Source of the DNA: Candidatus Ozemobacteraceae bacterium
GTDB taxonomy: Bacteria > Muiribacteriota > Ozemobacteria > Ozemobacterales > Ozemobacteraceae
Direction of reading: 5' to 3'
Length of the DNA: 64,000 nt
Assembly (NCBI GenBank): GCA_035373905.1
Contig: DAOSOK010000029.1
Span: 4,714-68,713, forward strand
Below, in pieces: positions 9,989 to 18,273 of this stretch; position 1 is the stretch's first letter; each line of letters begins with the position of its first letter. Under the pieces are notes generated by a model. That model saw only the letters and a list, made by a program, of their open reading frames with translations, was not told the DNA's origin and did not search any database. The position numbers and the translations under genes are program-made.

Positions 9989-10069
9989 GCCGGTGTCCGG
10001 CGCCCCGGCCCGCGGGTTTTGCGCAGGCTCTGAGCCCCGGCAAGAGACGATATGTTCAAGGAGCATGGA

Positions 10070-11602
10070 ATGACGATCCGTCACGTGATCCGGAAGGAAA
10101 CCTATTTCGACTCGGTCACGCTCATGCAGATCACCAACGAGGTGAAGAAACTGCAGGGCGTCGAGAACGCCGTCGTCGGCATGGGCACCGACTTCAACAT
10201 CGACAGCCTGAAACGGCTCGGCCTGTATTCGGACGCGTTCGCCGGCATCACCCCCGCCGACCTTCTGCTGTGCGTCCAGGCAGGGGATGACGCGGCCGCC
10301 GACGCGGCGCTCGCTGCCGCAGAGAAACTGCTCACCACGCGCAAGAAGGCATCCGGCGCAGGAACGGCTTTCGTGCCGCCGACGCAGGAGGCCGCCGCAA
10401 AGCAGCTTCCCGATGCGAACGTGGTGGTGATTTCGGTCCCGGGCGCGTGGGCGGCACGCGAGGCGGAGATCGCCCTCCGCGCCGGTCGGCACGTGATGCT
10501 GTTTTCCGACAACGTGACGGTCGAGGAGGAGCTGAAGCTCAAGACGCTCGGCGTCGAGAAAAACCTTCTCGTCATGGGTCCCGACTGCGGAACGGCCCTG
10601 ATCAACGGCGTGCCTCTCGCGTTCGCGAACGCCGTCCGCAGGGGCGACATCGGCATCGTCGCCGCCTCCGGCACCGGCCTGCAGGAAGTGACCAGCCTTA
10701 TTCATACGATGGGCTATGGAATCACCCAGGCGATCGGCGTCGGCGGCCGCGACCTCTCCGAGAAGATCGGCGGGAAGATGACCCTGATGGCGGCGCACGC
10801 GCTCGGCGAAGACCCCGCGACGAAGGTCATCGTGCTGATCTCGAAGCCCCCGGCGCCGTCGGTTCTCGGGCCGCTGTACGCCGAGCTGAAAAAGATCCGC
10901 AAGCCGATCGTGGTGTATTTCATCGGTGCCGACCCCGAAGCCATCAGAAAAGAAGGCTTCACTCCCGCCCACAACCTGCAGGAAGCGGCGCAGAAGGCCT
11001 GCGAGCTTTCCGGCGGCAAAGCGGTCGCCGTTCCCATGACCGATGCCGATGCGGCCGCGAAGGCGGACGGCCTCCGGCTTCCCGGGAAATACCTGCGCGG
11101 CCTCTACAGCGGCGGCACGCTGTGCGACGAAGCCCAGCGCCTGCTCCACCCCGTTCTCGCCGACCTGTATTCGAACACCCCCGTCAAGGGGTGCCAGATG
11201 CTGCACAGCGTCCATAAGAGCGAGAAGCACACGATCGTCGACCTCGGCGACGACGAGTTCACGCGCGGCCGCGCCCACCCCATGATCGACCCCACGCTGC
11301 GCCAGGAGCGGATCGTCATCGAGACCGCCGACCCCGACGTTGGCCTGATCGCGTTCGACGTCGTTCTCGGCTACGGCGCCCACATGGACATGGCCGGTGA
11401 GATGGTCGCCGCCATCGAGAAGGCCCGCAAGGCCTCGGGCCGGAAGCCGGTCTTCGCGGCCTGCATCTGCGGCACCGCGGACGACCCCCAGAACATGCAG
11501 AAACAGAAGCGCACGCTGGAAGACGCGGGCGTGCAGGTGTTTCCGTCGAACGTCGCGCTGATTGCGTTCGTGAAGCGGGCGATGGCGGGGAAAGGAGTCT
11601 GA
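10070..11602 (+). CDS. fdrA: FdrA-like acyl-CoA synthetase/carbamoyltransferase subunit
   Basis: FdrA is related to succinyl-CoA ligase alpha chains; with DUF1116 and DUF2877 proteins it has been linked to oxamate carbamoyl transfer in allantoin breakdown. The CoA-ligase-like portions are seen as MGPDCGTALINGVPLAF (about residue 165) and VAASGTGLQEVTSLIHTMGYG (about 200), and a second CoA-ligase-like half follows (GLYSGGTLCDEAQ, about 345). Length (510) is close to the E. coli protein (about 555). I chose the ATG at 10070 because AAGGAG lies six bases before it; an in-frame ATG at 10052 lacks such a site. It is followed after five bases by a small FdrA-related gene and then DUF1116, an evident operon. 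Confidence 0.88.
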   Translation: MTIRHVIRKETYFDSVTLMQITNEVKKLQGVENAVVGMGTDFNIDSLKRLGLYSDAFAGITPADLLLCVQAGDDAAADAALAAAEKLLTTRKKASGAGTAFVPPTQEAAAKQLPDANVVVISVPGAWAAREAEIALRAGRHVMLFSDNVTVEEELKLKTLGVEKNLLVMGPDCGTALINGVPLAFANAVRRGDIGIVAASGTGLQEVTSLIHTMGYGITQAIGVGGRDLSEKIGGKMTLMAAHALGEDPATKVIVLISKPPAPSVLGPLYAELKKIRKPIVVYFIGADPEAIRKEGFTPAHNLQEAAQKACELSGGKAVAVPMTDADAAAKADGLRLPGKYLRGLYSGGTLCDEAQRLLHPVLADLYSNTPVKGCQMLHSVHKSEKHTIVDLGDDEFTRGRAHPMIDPTLRQERIVIETADPDVGLIAFDVVLGYGAHMDMAGEMVAAIEKARKASGRKPVFAACICGTADDPQNMQKQKRTLEDAGVQVFPSNVALIAFVKRAMAGKGV

Positions 11603-11607
11603 GAGCG

Positions 11608-11814
11608 ATGTCGAGCCTGAAAACGCTGTTCAACGAGGATGTGAAAGTGTTCAACGTCGGCATCCCCAGCTTCGCCGACGATTTGAAGCGCCAGGGCGTG
11701 CCGGTCGTGCACGTCGAGTGGCGCCCGCCGGCCGGCGGCAATAAACGGGTGATCGAACTGCTCGACCGCATCAAGGCGTGGCAGGCCGAGTATCAGACCC
11801 AGGCGAAGTCCTGA
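11608..11814 (+). CDS. Small FdrA-associated protein
   Basis: A 68-residue cytosolic protein (starts MSSLKTLFNEDVKVFN, contains VVHVEWRPPAGG) of the type often labelled 'fdrA domain protein', found between fdrA and DUF1116 genes in anaerobes. No known catalytic motif is visible. Its conserved position suggests a small subunit or assembly partner of the FdrA/DUF1116 enzyme; that is inference. It starts five bases after fdrA and ends 16 bases before the DUF1116 gene, whose GAGGAG ribosome site lies in the gap. Confidence 0.8.
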   Translation: MSSLKTLFNEDVKVFNVGIPSFADDLKRQGVPVVHVEWRPPAGGNKRVIELLDRIKAWQAEYQTQAKS

Positions 11815-11830
11815 CGCGAGGAGAACGACG

Positions 11831-13084
11831 ATGGCAACGAAAATCAACGTGCAGGCAGCCAACAAGGAAGCCATTTCCCGTATTCAGACCGCCGTGCCGG
11901 TGCTCAAAGGTTTGGGTATAGCGAAAGATATTGTTCCCGGCATGAAAAAGAACCTGATCCTGCATGCCGGCCCGCCGATCACATGGGACCGCATGTCCGG
12001 TCCGATGAAGGGCGCCGTCATGGGCGCGCTGATCTATGAGGGTTTCGCGAAAACCCCGGAAGAAGCCGAGAAGGTCGCCGCGAGCCCTGAGATCGAGTAT
12101 GCGCCGTGGCACGAGCATAACGGCGTCGGCCCGATGGCGGGCGTCGCGACGGCAAGCATGCCGGTCTGGATCGTCGAAAACAAGACGCACGGAAACCGCG
12201 CCTACTGCACCCTGAACGAGGGGCTCGGCAAGGTTCTCCGGTACGGCGCCTATTCGGAAGAGGTCATCGCGCGCCTGAACTGGATGCGCGACGTGCTCGG
12301 CCCCGTCCTGCGTGAGACGCTGGAGATCAAGGGCGAGATCAATCTCAAGAGCATGATCGCCCAGGCGCTCCAGATGGGCGACGAGGTGCATAACCGCAAC
12401 CGCGCCGGCACCTCGCTGCTGTTCCGCGAACTCGCCCCCGCCCTGCTCGACACGAGCGCTTCCCCATCTGACAAGAAGCGGGTGCTCGAGTTCATCAACG
12501 GAAACGACCACTTTTTCCTGAACCTGAGCATGCCGGCCGCGAAGGCGATCCTCCAGTCTGCGGAATGGATCGACGGCTCGACGATTTTGACCGTCATGTG
12601 CCGCAACGGCACCGACTTCGGCATCCGGGTCGCCGGCCTGAAGGACCGCTGGTTCACCGCCCCGGCCCAGGTGGTCAAGGGACTGCTGTTCCCTGGCTTT
12701 TCGGAGTCGGACTGCAACCCGGATATCGGCGACAGCGCGATCACCGAGACGTGCGGCATCGGCGGCTTCGCGATGGCGGCCGCGCCCGCGATCGTCAAGT
12801 TCGTCGGCGGATCGGCGAGCGATGCGCTGAACTACACCCAGAAGATGTACGAGATCACCGAGGCCGAGTCGACGACGTTCCAGATCCCGTCGCTCGACTT
12901 CCGGGGCTCGCCGACCGGCATCAACCTGCTGAAGGTGTGCGAGACCGGCATCCTGCCCCAGATCAACACCGGCATCGCCCACAAGCAGCCGGGCATCGGC
13001 CAGGTCGGCGCCGGCCTGGTGAACCCGCCCATGAAATGTTTCGAAGACGCCCTCGAAGCGTATGTCGAAACGTATGTTCCCTGA
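11831..13084 (+). CDS. DUF1116 protein (YlbE/AllG-like)
   Basis: A 417-residue protein of the DUF1116 family (E. coli YlbE and YahG, about 420 residues), recognised from conserved stretches such as LHAGPPITWDRMSGPMKGA (near residue 42) and NRAGTSLLFRELAP (near 195). In E. coli YlbE works with FdrA and YlbF in oxamate carbamoyl transfer. Here the third partner, a DUF2877 (YlbF/AllH) gene, is not in the window. Operon with fdrA upstream. GAGGAG lies ten bases upstream of the ATG. Confidence 0.88.
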   Translation: MATKINVQAANKEAISRIQTAVPVLKGLGIAKDIVPGMKKNLILHAGPPITWDRMSGPMKGAVMGALIYEGFAKTPEEAEKVAASPEIEYAPWHEHNGVGPMAGVATASMPVWIVENKTHGNRAYCTLNEGLGKVLRYGAYSEEVIARLNWMRDVLGPVLRETLEIKGEINLKSMIAQALQMGDEVHNRNRAGTSLLFRELAPALLDTSASPSDKKRVLEFINGNDHFFLNLSMPAAKAILQSAEWIDGSTILTVMCRNGTDFGIRVAGLKDRWFTAPAQVVKGLLFPGFSESDCNPDIGDSAITETCGIGGFAMAAAPAIVKFVGGSASDALNYTQKMYEITEAESTTFQIPSLDFRGSPTGINLLKVCETGILPQINTGIAHKQPGIGQVGAGLVNPPMKCFEDALEAYVETYVP

Positions 13085-13140
13085 GGACCACCGCTGAGAC
13101 GCGGAGAACGCTTCATCACAAAGGCACAAAGATTAGGATA
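13083..13140. repeat. Dispersed 'cacaaaggcacaaag' repeat, copy 1
   Basis: The gap after the DUF1116 gene holds a sequence close to GACGCGGAGAACGC then CACAAAGGCACAAAGATTAG. Similar wording, partly in the other orientation, occurs near 42103-42163 and 46801-46870. The rest of the gap up to 13200 is AT-rich without a convincing promoter. Confidence 0.4.
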
Positions 13141-13224
13141 ATGGTATGTATAAAATTTTCTTCTTCGTGTCTTTTGCGTTGAAATAGAATTCGAACTCAA
13201 ATTCCAAGGAGTGAAGGAAGCAAT

Positions 13225-14016
13225 ATGAAAGCACCCAAGATGTATGATTTGACCCAGCGACTCAGCATTCACACGCCGCCGTGGCCGAGCTACATGCCCC
13301 TGCAGGTCCAGTATTTCAAGCGCATCGCCGGCGCCCACATGGGCCAGGGCGCGAACGGCCAGATCATCAAGACCAGCAACCACGTCGGCACCCACATCGA
13401 CGGCGAGATTCACTTCTGCGCCAACGGCCGCACGATCGGCGACACGCCGCTCGAGGACTTCTGCGGCGAAGGCGTTGTGGTCGACATCTCCGACTGCGTC
13501 AGCGACTACTCGCTCTACTCGCCCGAGATGCTCGAAAAGCGCGCCGAGATCAAGAAGGGCGACATCCTGATCATCAACACCGGCTACCACCGCTACGGCT
13601 GGGATCAGAAGGAAGCCGACGAGGTGCGCTACATGGTTCGCCACCCGGGGCCAAACCCCGATTTCCACAAGTGGTGCGCCAAGATGAAGTTCAAGTGGAT
13701 CGGCGTCGACTGCGGCTCGGCCGACCACCCGATGAACACGATCCTCCGCCAGTGGCACCCGAAGGCCTTCGAGGCCGCCGAGAAGAAGCTGAAGAAGGAT
13801 TACGGCAAGGCCTGGGACGAGATGTTCCCCTATGACGAGTATTACCAGGTCATGCACCTCAAGATGTTCCCCAAGGGCATCATCCACGCCGAGAACCTCG
13901 GCGGCGAGATCGACAAGCTGAAGAACAAGCGCACCTGGATCGGCCTCTTCCCCTGGCGCGCCATCGAACTCGAGTCCTGCATCAGCCGCATCGTCGCCTT
14001 CGACTTCGGCAAGTAA
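13225..14016 (+). CDS. Cyclase-family metal-dependent hydrolase
   Basis: A 263-residue member of the 'cyclase' family (kynurenine formamidase, isatin hydrolase and relatives), which hydrolyse amide or cyclic amide bonds with a bound divalent metal. The signature metal-binding motif HVGTHIDGEIHF is at about residues 53-64, and further acidic/histidine positions (DCGSADHPMN near 171) fit the fold. It follows the fdrA operon after a 140-base gap, with AAGGA upstream of the ATG. The context suggests a ureide or purine-derived amide as substrate, but the sequence does not fix it. Confidence 0.85.
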   Translation: MKAPKMYDLTQRLSIHTPPWPSYMPLQVQYFKRIAGAHMGQGANGQIIKTSNHVGTHIDGEIHFCANGRTIGDTPLEDFCGEGVVVDISDCVSDYSLYSPEMLEKRAEIKKGDILIINTGYHRYGWDQKEADEVRYMVRHPGPNPDFHKWCAKMKFKWIGVDCGSADHPMNTILRQWHPKAFEAAEKKLKKDYGKAWDEMFPYDEYYQVMHLKMFPKGIIHAENLGGEIDKLKNKRTWIGLFPWRAIELESCISRIVAFDFGK

Positions 14017-14025
14017 TCCATTCGT

Positions 14026-14071
14026 TCATCGAGCAGGTCCGGGCAGCATGTTCCCGGACCTGTTTCGATGA
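14026..14071. terminator. Strong stem-loop after the hydrolase gene
   Basis: AGGTCCGGG (14035-14043) pairs with CCCGGACCT (14053-14061) around a nine-base loop; the outer arms TCATCGA and TCGATGA can extend the stem. There is no long T run, so it is a probable but not classical terminator. Confidence 0.55.
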
Positions 14072-14111
14072 AGATATTGAGCATCCGGAAAATGCTTGGT
14101 AAACTGATCAC

Positions 14112-14369
14112 GTGACTCAACAAAGCAAAATTCTCTGGCAAATCCTCCGAGGGCAGGCAGATAACAACATTTCCTTTTCTGACCTTTGCTCACTGCTGGC
14201 TCACCTTGGATTCGCAATGCGTATCAAAGGTGATCATCATATATTCCATAAAACAGGTGTCGTCGAGATCATCAATCTTCAACCAAATGGCAATCAAGCG
14301 AAGGCCTACCAAGTGAAGCAGGTCAGAAATTTGATTCTTGAATACCGGTTAGGAAACATCGATGAGTAA
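14112..14369 (+). CDS. hicA: HicA-family type II toxin
   Basis: An 85-residue protein of the HicA/YcfA family, small double-stranded-RNA-binding-fold mRNA interferases. The catalytic histidine region reads GDHHIFHK (about residues 41-48) and the N-terminal helix aligns with HicA proteins. It starts with GTG. Its end overlaps hicB (ATGAGTAA), giving the toxin-first order normal for hicAB. The pair has a clearly lower GC content than its neighbours and looks like a recent arrival. Confidence 0.8.
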   Translation: MTQQSKILWQILRGQADNNISFSDLCSLLAHLGFAMRIKGDHHIFHKTGVVEIINLQPNGNQAKAYQVKQVRNLILEYRLGNIDE

Positions 14370-14571
14370 ATACGAAATCATCCTGTATTGGAGCGATCAA
14401 GACCAGGCCTATATCGCTGAAATCCCTGAACTGCCCGGCTGCATGGCCGATGGGCCGACATATATTGCCGCCCTTCAAAATGCAGAAGTCATCATCCAGG
14501 AATGGATTGAAACAGCGACAGAACTTGGCAGAGAAATTCCCTTGCCCAAAGGCCGCCTGAAATACGCATGA
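14362..14571 (+). CDS. hicB: HicB-family antitoxin
   Basis: A 69-residue HicB-type protein with the partial RNase H-like fold: YEIILYWSDQDQAYIAEIPELPGC at the N-terminus followed by ALQNAEVIIQEWIETA. It has no separate DNA-binding domain, so it is the short form; autoregulation would need another region or partner. It neutralises the HicA toxin encoded immediately upstream by an eight-base overlap. AT-rich relative to surrounding genes. Confidence 0.82.
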   Translation: MSKYEIILYWSDQDQAYIAEIPELPGCMADGPTYIAALQNAEVIIQEWIETATELGREIPLPKGRLKYA

Positions 14572-14652
14572 CATCCCAATTTCGGATGTATTCTTGTCAT
14601 CAGACAATCAGCGAAGAAGACACACATTCGAGAATAGCATAAGGAATTTTTC

Positions 14653-15015
14653 ATGCAGAATATGGAATGGGTGAAGGAGTTCGGCGGGGCGGTGACGGTT
14701 TGTGACGCGGACGGGGTCATTCTGAGCATGAACGAGAAGGCGTGCAGGACGTTCGCGAAGGACGGCGGGGCCTCGCTCGTCGGGAAAAGCCTGTATGACT
14801 GCCACCCGGAAAAGGCGCGGGCGAAGATCCGCGAGATCATGGAAAAGCGCGTCACGAACGCCTACACCATCGAAAAAGCCGGTATAAAGAAGTTGATATA
14901 TCAGGCACCATGGTATAAAGACGGCGCGTTCGCGGGCCTCGTGGAATTGTCCATCGAAATTCCTCTCGAGATGCCACATTTCGTCCGCACCCCGCCTTCG
15001 GCCTCGGAAACCTGA
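14653..15015 (+). CDS. Stand-alone PAS-domain protein
   Basis: A 120-residue cytosolic protein that is essentially one PAS domain (MEWVKEFGGAVTVCDADGVI at the N-terminus, LVGKSLYDCHPEKA in the middle, LVELSIEIPLE at the end). PAS domains bind small ligands or cofactors; no output domain is present. AAGGAA lies upstream of the ATG. It stands alone between the hicAB pair and a dispersed repeat, so its partner is unknown. Confidence 0.75.
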   Translation: MQNMEWVKEFGGAVTVCDADGVILSMNEKACRTFAKDGGASLVGKSLYDCHPEKARAKIREIMEKRVTNAYTIEKAGIKKLIYQAPWYKDGAFAGLVELSIEIPLEMPHFVRTPPSASET

Positions 15016-15077
15016 CAGGCGAAGGAACGTTGCCGGAACCGAGGTATTGATTTCTCCATACCAAAAGCCCATTTTCC

Positions 15078-15173
15078 GTTCCCGTTCGTGCCGAGCTCGT
15101 CGAAGCACGAGAGGCTCTCGCCCTTCGACAAGCTCAGGGCGATCGAGTGGCTTTCATTCTGCAGGGCTCATGA
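15078..15173. repeat. Dispersed palindromic repeat, copy 2
   Basis: Contains GCCGAGCTCGTCGAAGCACGAGAG and CCCTTCGACAAGCTCAGGGC as facing arms, and the right end TTTCATTCTGCAGGGCTCATGA typical of the family's outer end. Located after the PAS gene. Confidence 0.75.
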
Positions 15174-15209
15174 GGTTGCCATGATCTCCTCCCGCGATGT
15201 GGGCATAAT

Positions 15210-15238
15210 TTGTCAATTCGGGAATAAATCTGTAGAAT
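15210..15238 (+). promoter_or_regulatory. Predicted promoter of the NlpC/P60-like gene
   Basis: TTGTCA, a 17-base spacer and TAGAAT, 30 bases upstream of the GTG at 15268. Confidence 0.6.
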
Positions 15239-15267
15239 GAACAGATAATCGTCATCAGGGGGCATTT

Positions 15268-16902
15268 GTGACACACAGGACAGTATTGGCCGCGGCATTC
15301 GCTTTTTCGGTCGCGTTCGGCTATCCGGCGTGCGCGGCACCGGCCTCGGGGGCGATCGTCGAGTCGGGGCCGGCGCTCAGCCTTTCGATCGAACAGCCCG
15401 CGCAGTATCAGAAAGTGCTCAAGACCGACCTGGCCCTCTTCCGGAAGAGCGCGGAACAGCTCGAGCGATACTGCGAAAACGTCCTGACCGATACGTCCTT
15501 CATCGCCCGCGCCGGCGTCGAGACGGCGGGGCTTTCGCCCCAGCAGCTGCGCGGCGTTTACCGGTTCTGGTCGTCGTTCGGCAAACACCTGGACACTCTC
15601 GAAGCGATATCCGACCGCTGGCACCGCGGCTGGGGCAAGTCCCTGTTCGACAGCCAGGTCAGGGAAGGTTTCGAAGGGTATTTCCTCGGCATCAACGCGA
15701 AGATCAGCCGCCTGCTCGCCGTTTCCCGGCTGACGCATTATCTCGCGAAGCGGAAGAAGCTCCGCTCCCTGTTCGACGAGGCCGTTCCCGAATACAAGAT
15801 CCCGGCCGAAAGGCTCACGCATCACGCGCTCGGCGCCGTGAGTCCGCAAAGCGTGCTGGCGTTGTATCAGTTCCACACCTCGCACCAGGAGCACGCGGTG
15901 CGCTTCTATCAGGGTTCCTCGAAGGAGTTCCGGCCGGCCGTCGACACCGACGGAACGTTGATCCGGTATTTCGAAGGCACCAAGGACATTCTGGACGGCC
16001 TGATCCTGCGCATCGCGAAAGATCCGACCTGGTATAAATATGCGTTCGGCTCGTTCGCCGAGGACGCCATGAACCTGATCTCCCCCATGCAGGAGGCCCT
16101 GTTCACCTGGGTCGGCGACACCCGCGTCAAGAAGAAGGAGACACGCCTGATCAGGCCCGAGCAGGTCGACGAGATGGAGGCCTTCCTCCAGCCAGGCGAC
16201 ATCATCATCGAGCGGCAGAACTGGTATCTCTCGAACATCTTCCTGCCCGGCTTCTGGCCGCACGGGGCGCTGTATGTGGGCGACGCCGCAAAACTCGCAC
16301 GGTTTCTCGACGGCGATCCCCAGGTCAGGGCGTATTACGCGAAACGCCGCTTCGCCGGCTTCATGGACTGGTTGCAGAAAACATACCCGGAAAAGCATGC
16401 GAGCTTCGTCAAAGCCCCGGCGAAGGGCGAGCACCCGAAATGCGTGCTCGAGGCCATCAGCGAGGGCGTGGTGCAGAACACCCTGCGCCACACCTGTTAT
16501 GCCGATTATATCGCCGTCCTGCGGCCGCGCCTTTCGAAACTCGACATCGCGCAGGCGCTCGAAGCGGGGTTCTATTACAACGGCCGGCCCTATGACTTCG
16601 ATTTCGACTTCTACACCGAATCCGACCTCGTCTGCACCGAGTTCGTCATCAAGTGCTACGCTCCGTTCAGAAGCAAGAAAGGCCTCGTCTTCCCCACCGA
16701 GCCCGCGATGGGGAAACAAGCCGTGCGAGCGGACGAATTCATCCGGACGCTCGAACGGGAAAAGGGCTCGCCGAAAGCCCAGCTCGAGTTCGTGTATTTC
16801 CTGCGCGGCATTGAAAAGGCCGGGAAGGCGGTCGTCGCCGACGAGAAGGCCCTGATCGAGTCTCTGAACTGGCGCGGCGGGCTTCCGGGGCCCAAAAACT
16901 GA
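15268..16902 (+). CDS. Exported permuted NlpC/P60-type (YiiX/YaeF-like) hydrolase
   Basis: A 544-residue protein with a Sec signal peptide (cleavage expected near PACAA-PASG, residue 24). The C-terminal third matches the YiiX/YaeF branch of permuted papain-like enzymes: LQPGDIIIER near residue 307 and a catalytic histidine in WPHGALYVG (about 331), with the catalytic cysteine later in DLVCTEFVIKCY (about 455). The N-terminal 300 residues are helical and not recognised. Members are thought to cleave peptide, amide or lipid ester bonds at the envelope; the substrate is unknown here. It starts with GTG, under a good promoter at 15210-15238. Confidence 0.75.
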   Translation: MTHRTVLAAAFAFSVAFGYPACAAPASGAIVESGPALSLSIEQPAQYQKVLKTDLALFRKSAEQLERYCENVLTDTSFIARAGVETAGLSPQQLRGVYRFWSSFGKHLDTLEAISDRWHRGWGKSLFDSQVREGFEGYFLGINAKISRLLAVSRLTHYLAKRKKLRSLFDEAVPEYKIPAERLTHHALGAVSPQSVLALYQFHTSHQEHAVRFYQGSSKEFRPAVDTDGTLIRYFEGTKDILDGLILRIAKDPTWYKYAFGSFAEDAMNLISPMQEALFTWVGDTRVKKKETRLIRPEQVDEMEAFLQPGDIIIERQNWYLSNIFLPGFWPHGALYVGDAAKLARFLDGDPQVRAYYAKRRFAGFMDWLQKTYPEKHASFVKAPAKGEHPKCVLEAISEGVVQNTLRHTCYADYIAVLRPRLSKLDIAQALEAGFYYNGRPYDFDFDFYTESDLVCTEFVIKCYAPFRSKKGLVFPTEPAMGKQAVRADEFIRTLEREKGSPKAQLEFVYFLRGIEKAGKAVVADEKALIESLNWRGGLPGPKN

Positions 16903-16970
16903 CGGAAGGCGGCCCGGCAAGCCCAGGCAGTCGTTTCAGCCGCGCATGCACGCCGGGATGAGCAGGCACC

Positions 16971-18182
16971 ATGGCGAGGACATCCCATCCCTGGTTGCGC
17001 ATTTTCCTGCCGTTCGCGGCGGGATACTTCCTGTCGTATCTTCTGCGCAACGTCAACGCCATCATCGCGCCGGAGCTGATGAGCGAATTGTCTGTCTCGG
17101 CCGCCGACCTCGGACTTCTCACCTCTGCCTACCTGTTCGCCTTCGGGGCCTTTCAACTGCCGCTGGGCATCCTGCTCGACCGGTACGGCCCGCGCCGCGT
17201 CGAGACGGTCCTGCTGCTGATCGCCGTCGTCGGCTGTCTCCTGTTTTCGCGGGGGCATGATCTTCAGACCCTTGCCGTCGGCCGCGCCCTGATCGGCCTC
17301 GGCGTCTCGGCCTGCCTGATGGCGTCGTTCAAGGCGTTTTCCCTGTGGTTTCCGCCGGAGCGGCTCGCCTCGCTCAATGCCGCCGTCATGGCCGCCGGCG
17401 GGCTGGGCGCGTTGACGGCGACGTCTCCCCTCGCCTGGGCCCTCGAACAGACCGGGTGGCGCGGCATCTTCCTCGCGCTCGCCGCGCTCGCCTTCGCGGT
17501 CGCGACCGGAATCTTCACGACTCCCGTCAGACAGGCCGCCGGCACTACCGAGACCCCCGGCGAGCAGCTGCGTTCGATCGGCGGCATTCTCGCCAGTTCC
17601 GCGTTCTGGCGCTACGCGCCGCAGGCCGCCCTCGTCTCGGGGGGCTTCATGGCGCTCCAGGGACTCTGGGCCGTCCCCTGGCTGATGACGGTCAACGGCT
17701 GCACGCGGGATGCGGCCGCCTTTCACCTTCTGCTGGTGAGCCTCGCCATGCTCGTGGGTTTTGCCGGGCTCGCCGTCGCGGTGGAACCGCTCTCGAGGCG
17801 CGGTCTCACCCCGGAACAGATTCTGGTCGGCGGCATCGGCGCGGGGGTCGCGGTGATGGCGCTGATCATCTTCGACGCCGGCCCCACGCAGCTTTTGTGG
17901 TTCTCAATGGGCCTGGTGTTTGCCATCAGCAACCTCTCGTATGCCCTGTTGAGCGAGAAGTTTCCGTCCCACCTCTTTGGCCGCGTCAACTCCACCCTGA
18001 ACATCTTCGTTCTCGGCGGGGCGTTCGGCATCCAGTGGGGCATCGGCATTCTGGTCGACGCGTTCGGCGCCGCCGGATTCGCTCAATCTGCGGCTTTCCG
18101 CCTCTCCTTCGGCGCCCTCCTGGCCGTCCAGGTTCTCGCCTGGATCGTTCTCCTGTTCCCCGGGAAAAAGAAGGCCCGGTAG
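16971..18182 (+). CDS. Major facilitator superfamily transporter
   Basis: A 403-residue, 12-TM inner membrane transporter. The MFS loop 2-3 signature is seen as GILLDRYGPRRVE (about residues 66-78). TM4/5 includes LIGLGVSACLMASFKAF. The N- and C-terminal halves each hold six hydrophobic segments. Substrate unknown; the early region resembles anion/organophosphate-type and oxalate/formate-type MFS members only loosely. It follows the NlpC/P60-like gene by 68 bases in the same direction. Confidence 0.85.
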   Translation: MARTSHPWLRIFLPFAAGYFLSYLLRNVNAIIAPELMSELSVSAADLGLLTSAYLFAFGAFQLPLGILLDRYGPRRVETVLLLIAVVGCLLFSRGHDLQTLAVGRALIGLGVSACLMASFKAFSLWFPPERLASLNAAVMAAGGLGALTATSPLAWALEQTGWRGIFLALAALAFAVATGIFTTPVRQAAGTTETPGEQLRSIGGILASSAFWRYAPQAALVSGGFMALQGLWAVPWLMTVNGCTRDAAAFHLLLVSLAMLVGFAGLAVAVEPLSRRGLTPEQILVGGIGAGVAVMALIIFDAGPTQLLWFSMGLVFAISNLSYALLSEKFPSHLFGRVNSTLNIFVLGGAFGIQWGIGILVDAFGAAGFAQSAAFRLSFGALLAVQVLAWIVLLFPGKKKAR

Positions 18183-18201
18183 TGGTGTGCCAGAGCGGCA
18201 T

Positions 18202-18230
18202 TTGACGCTTCCGGCATCCGTACGTACAAT
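18202..18230 (+). promoter_or_regulatory. Predicted promoter of the exported helical protein gene
   Basis: TTGACG, exactly 17 bases, TACAAT; start codon 44 bases downstream. One of the best sigma70-type matches in the window. Confidence 0.65.
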
Positions 18231-18273
18231 TGTTACAATCGAAACGAATCAGCCTCTTTCGGGGAGGAGCAGT

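Noticed and set aside
8999..11383. Long open frame (794 codons) on the minus strand opposite the cyclase end and fdrA
   Set aside because: It crosses two well-supported plus-strand genes and a repeat, and its translation shows no domain. Long antisense frames are common in GC-rich codon usage.
15154..16920. 588-codon minus-strand frame opposite the NlpC/P60-like gene
   Set aside because: The plus strand has a signal peptide, promoter and catalytic motifs; the mirror frame also runs through a repeat.
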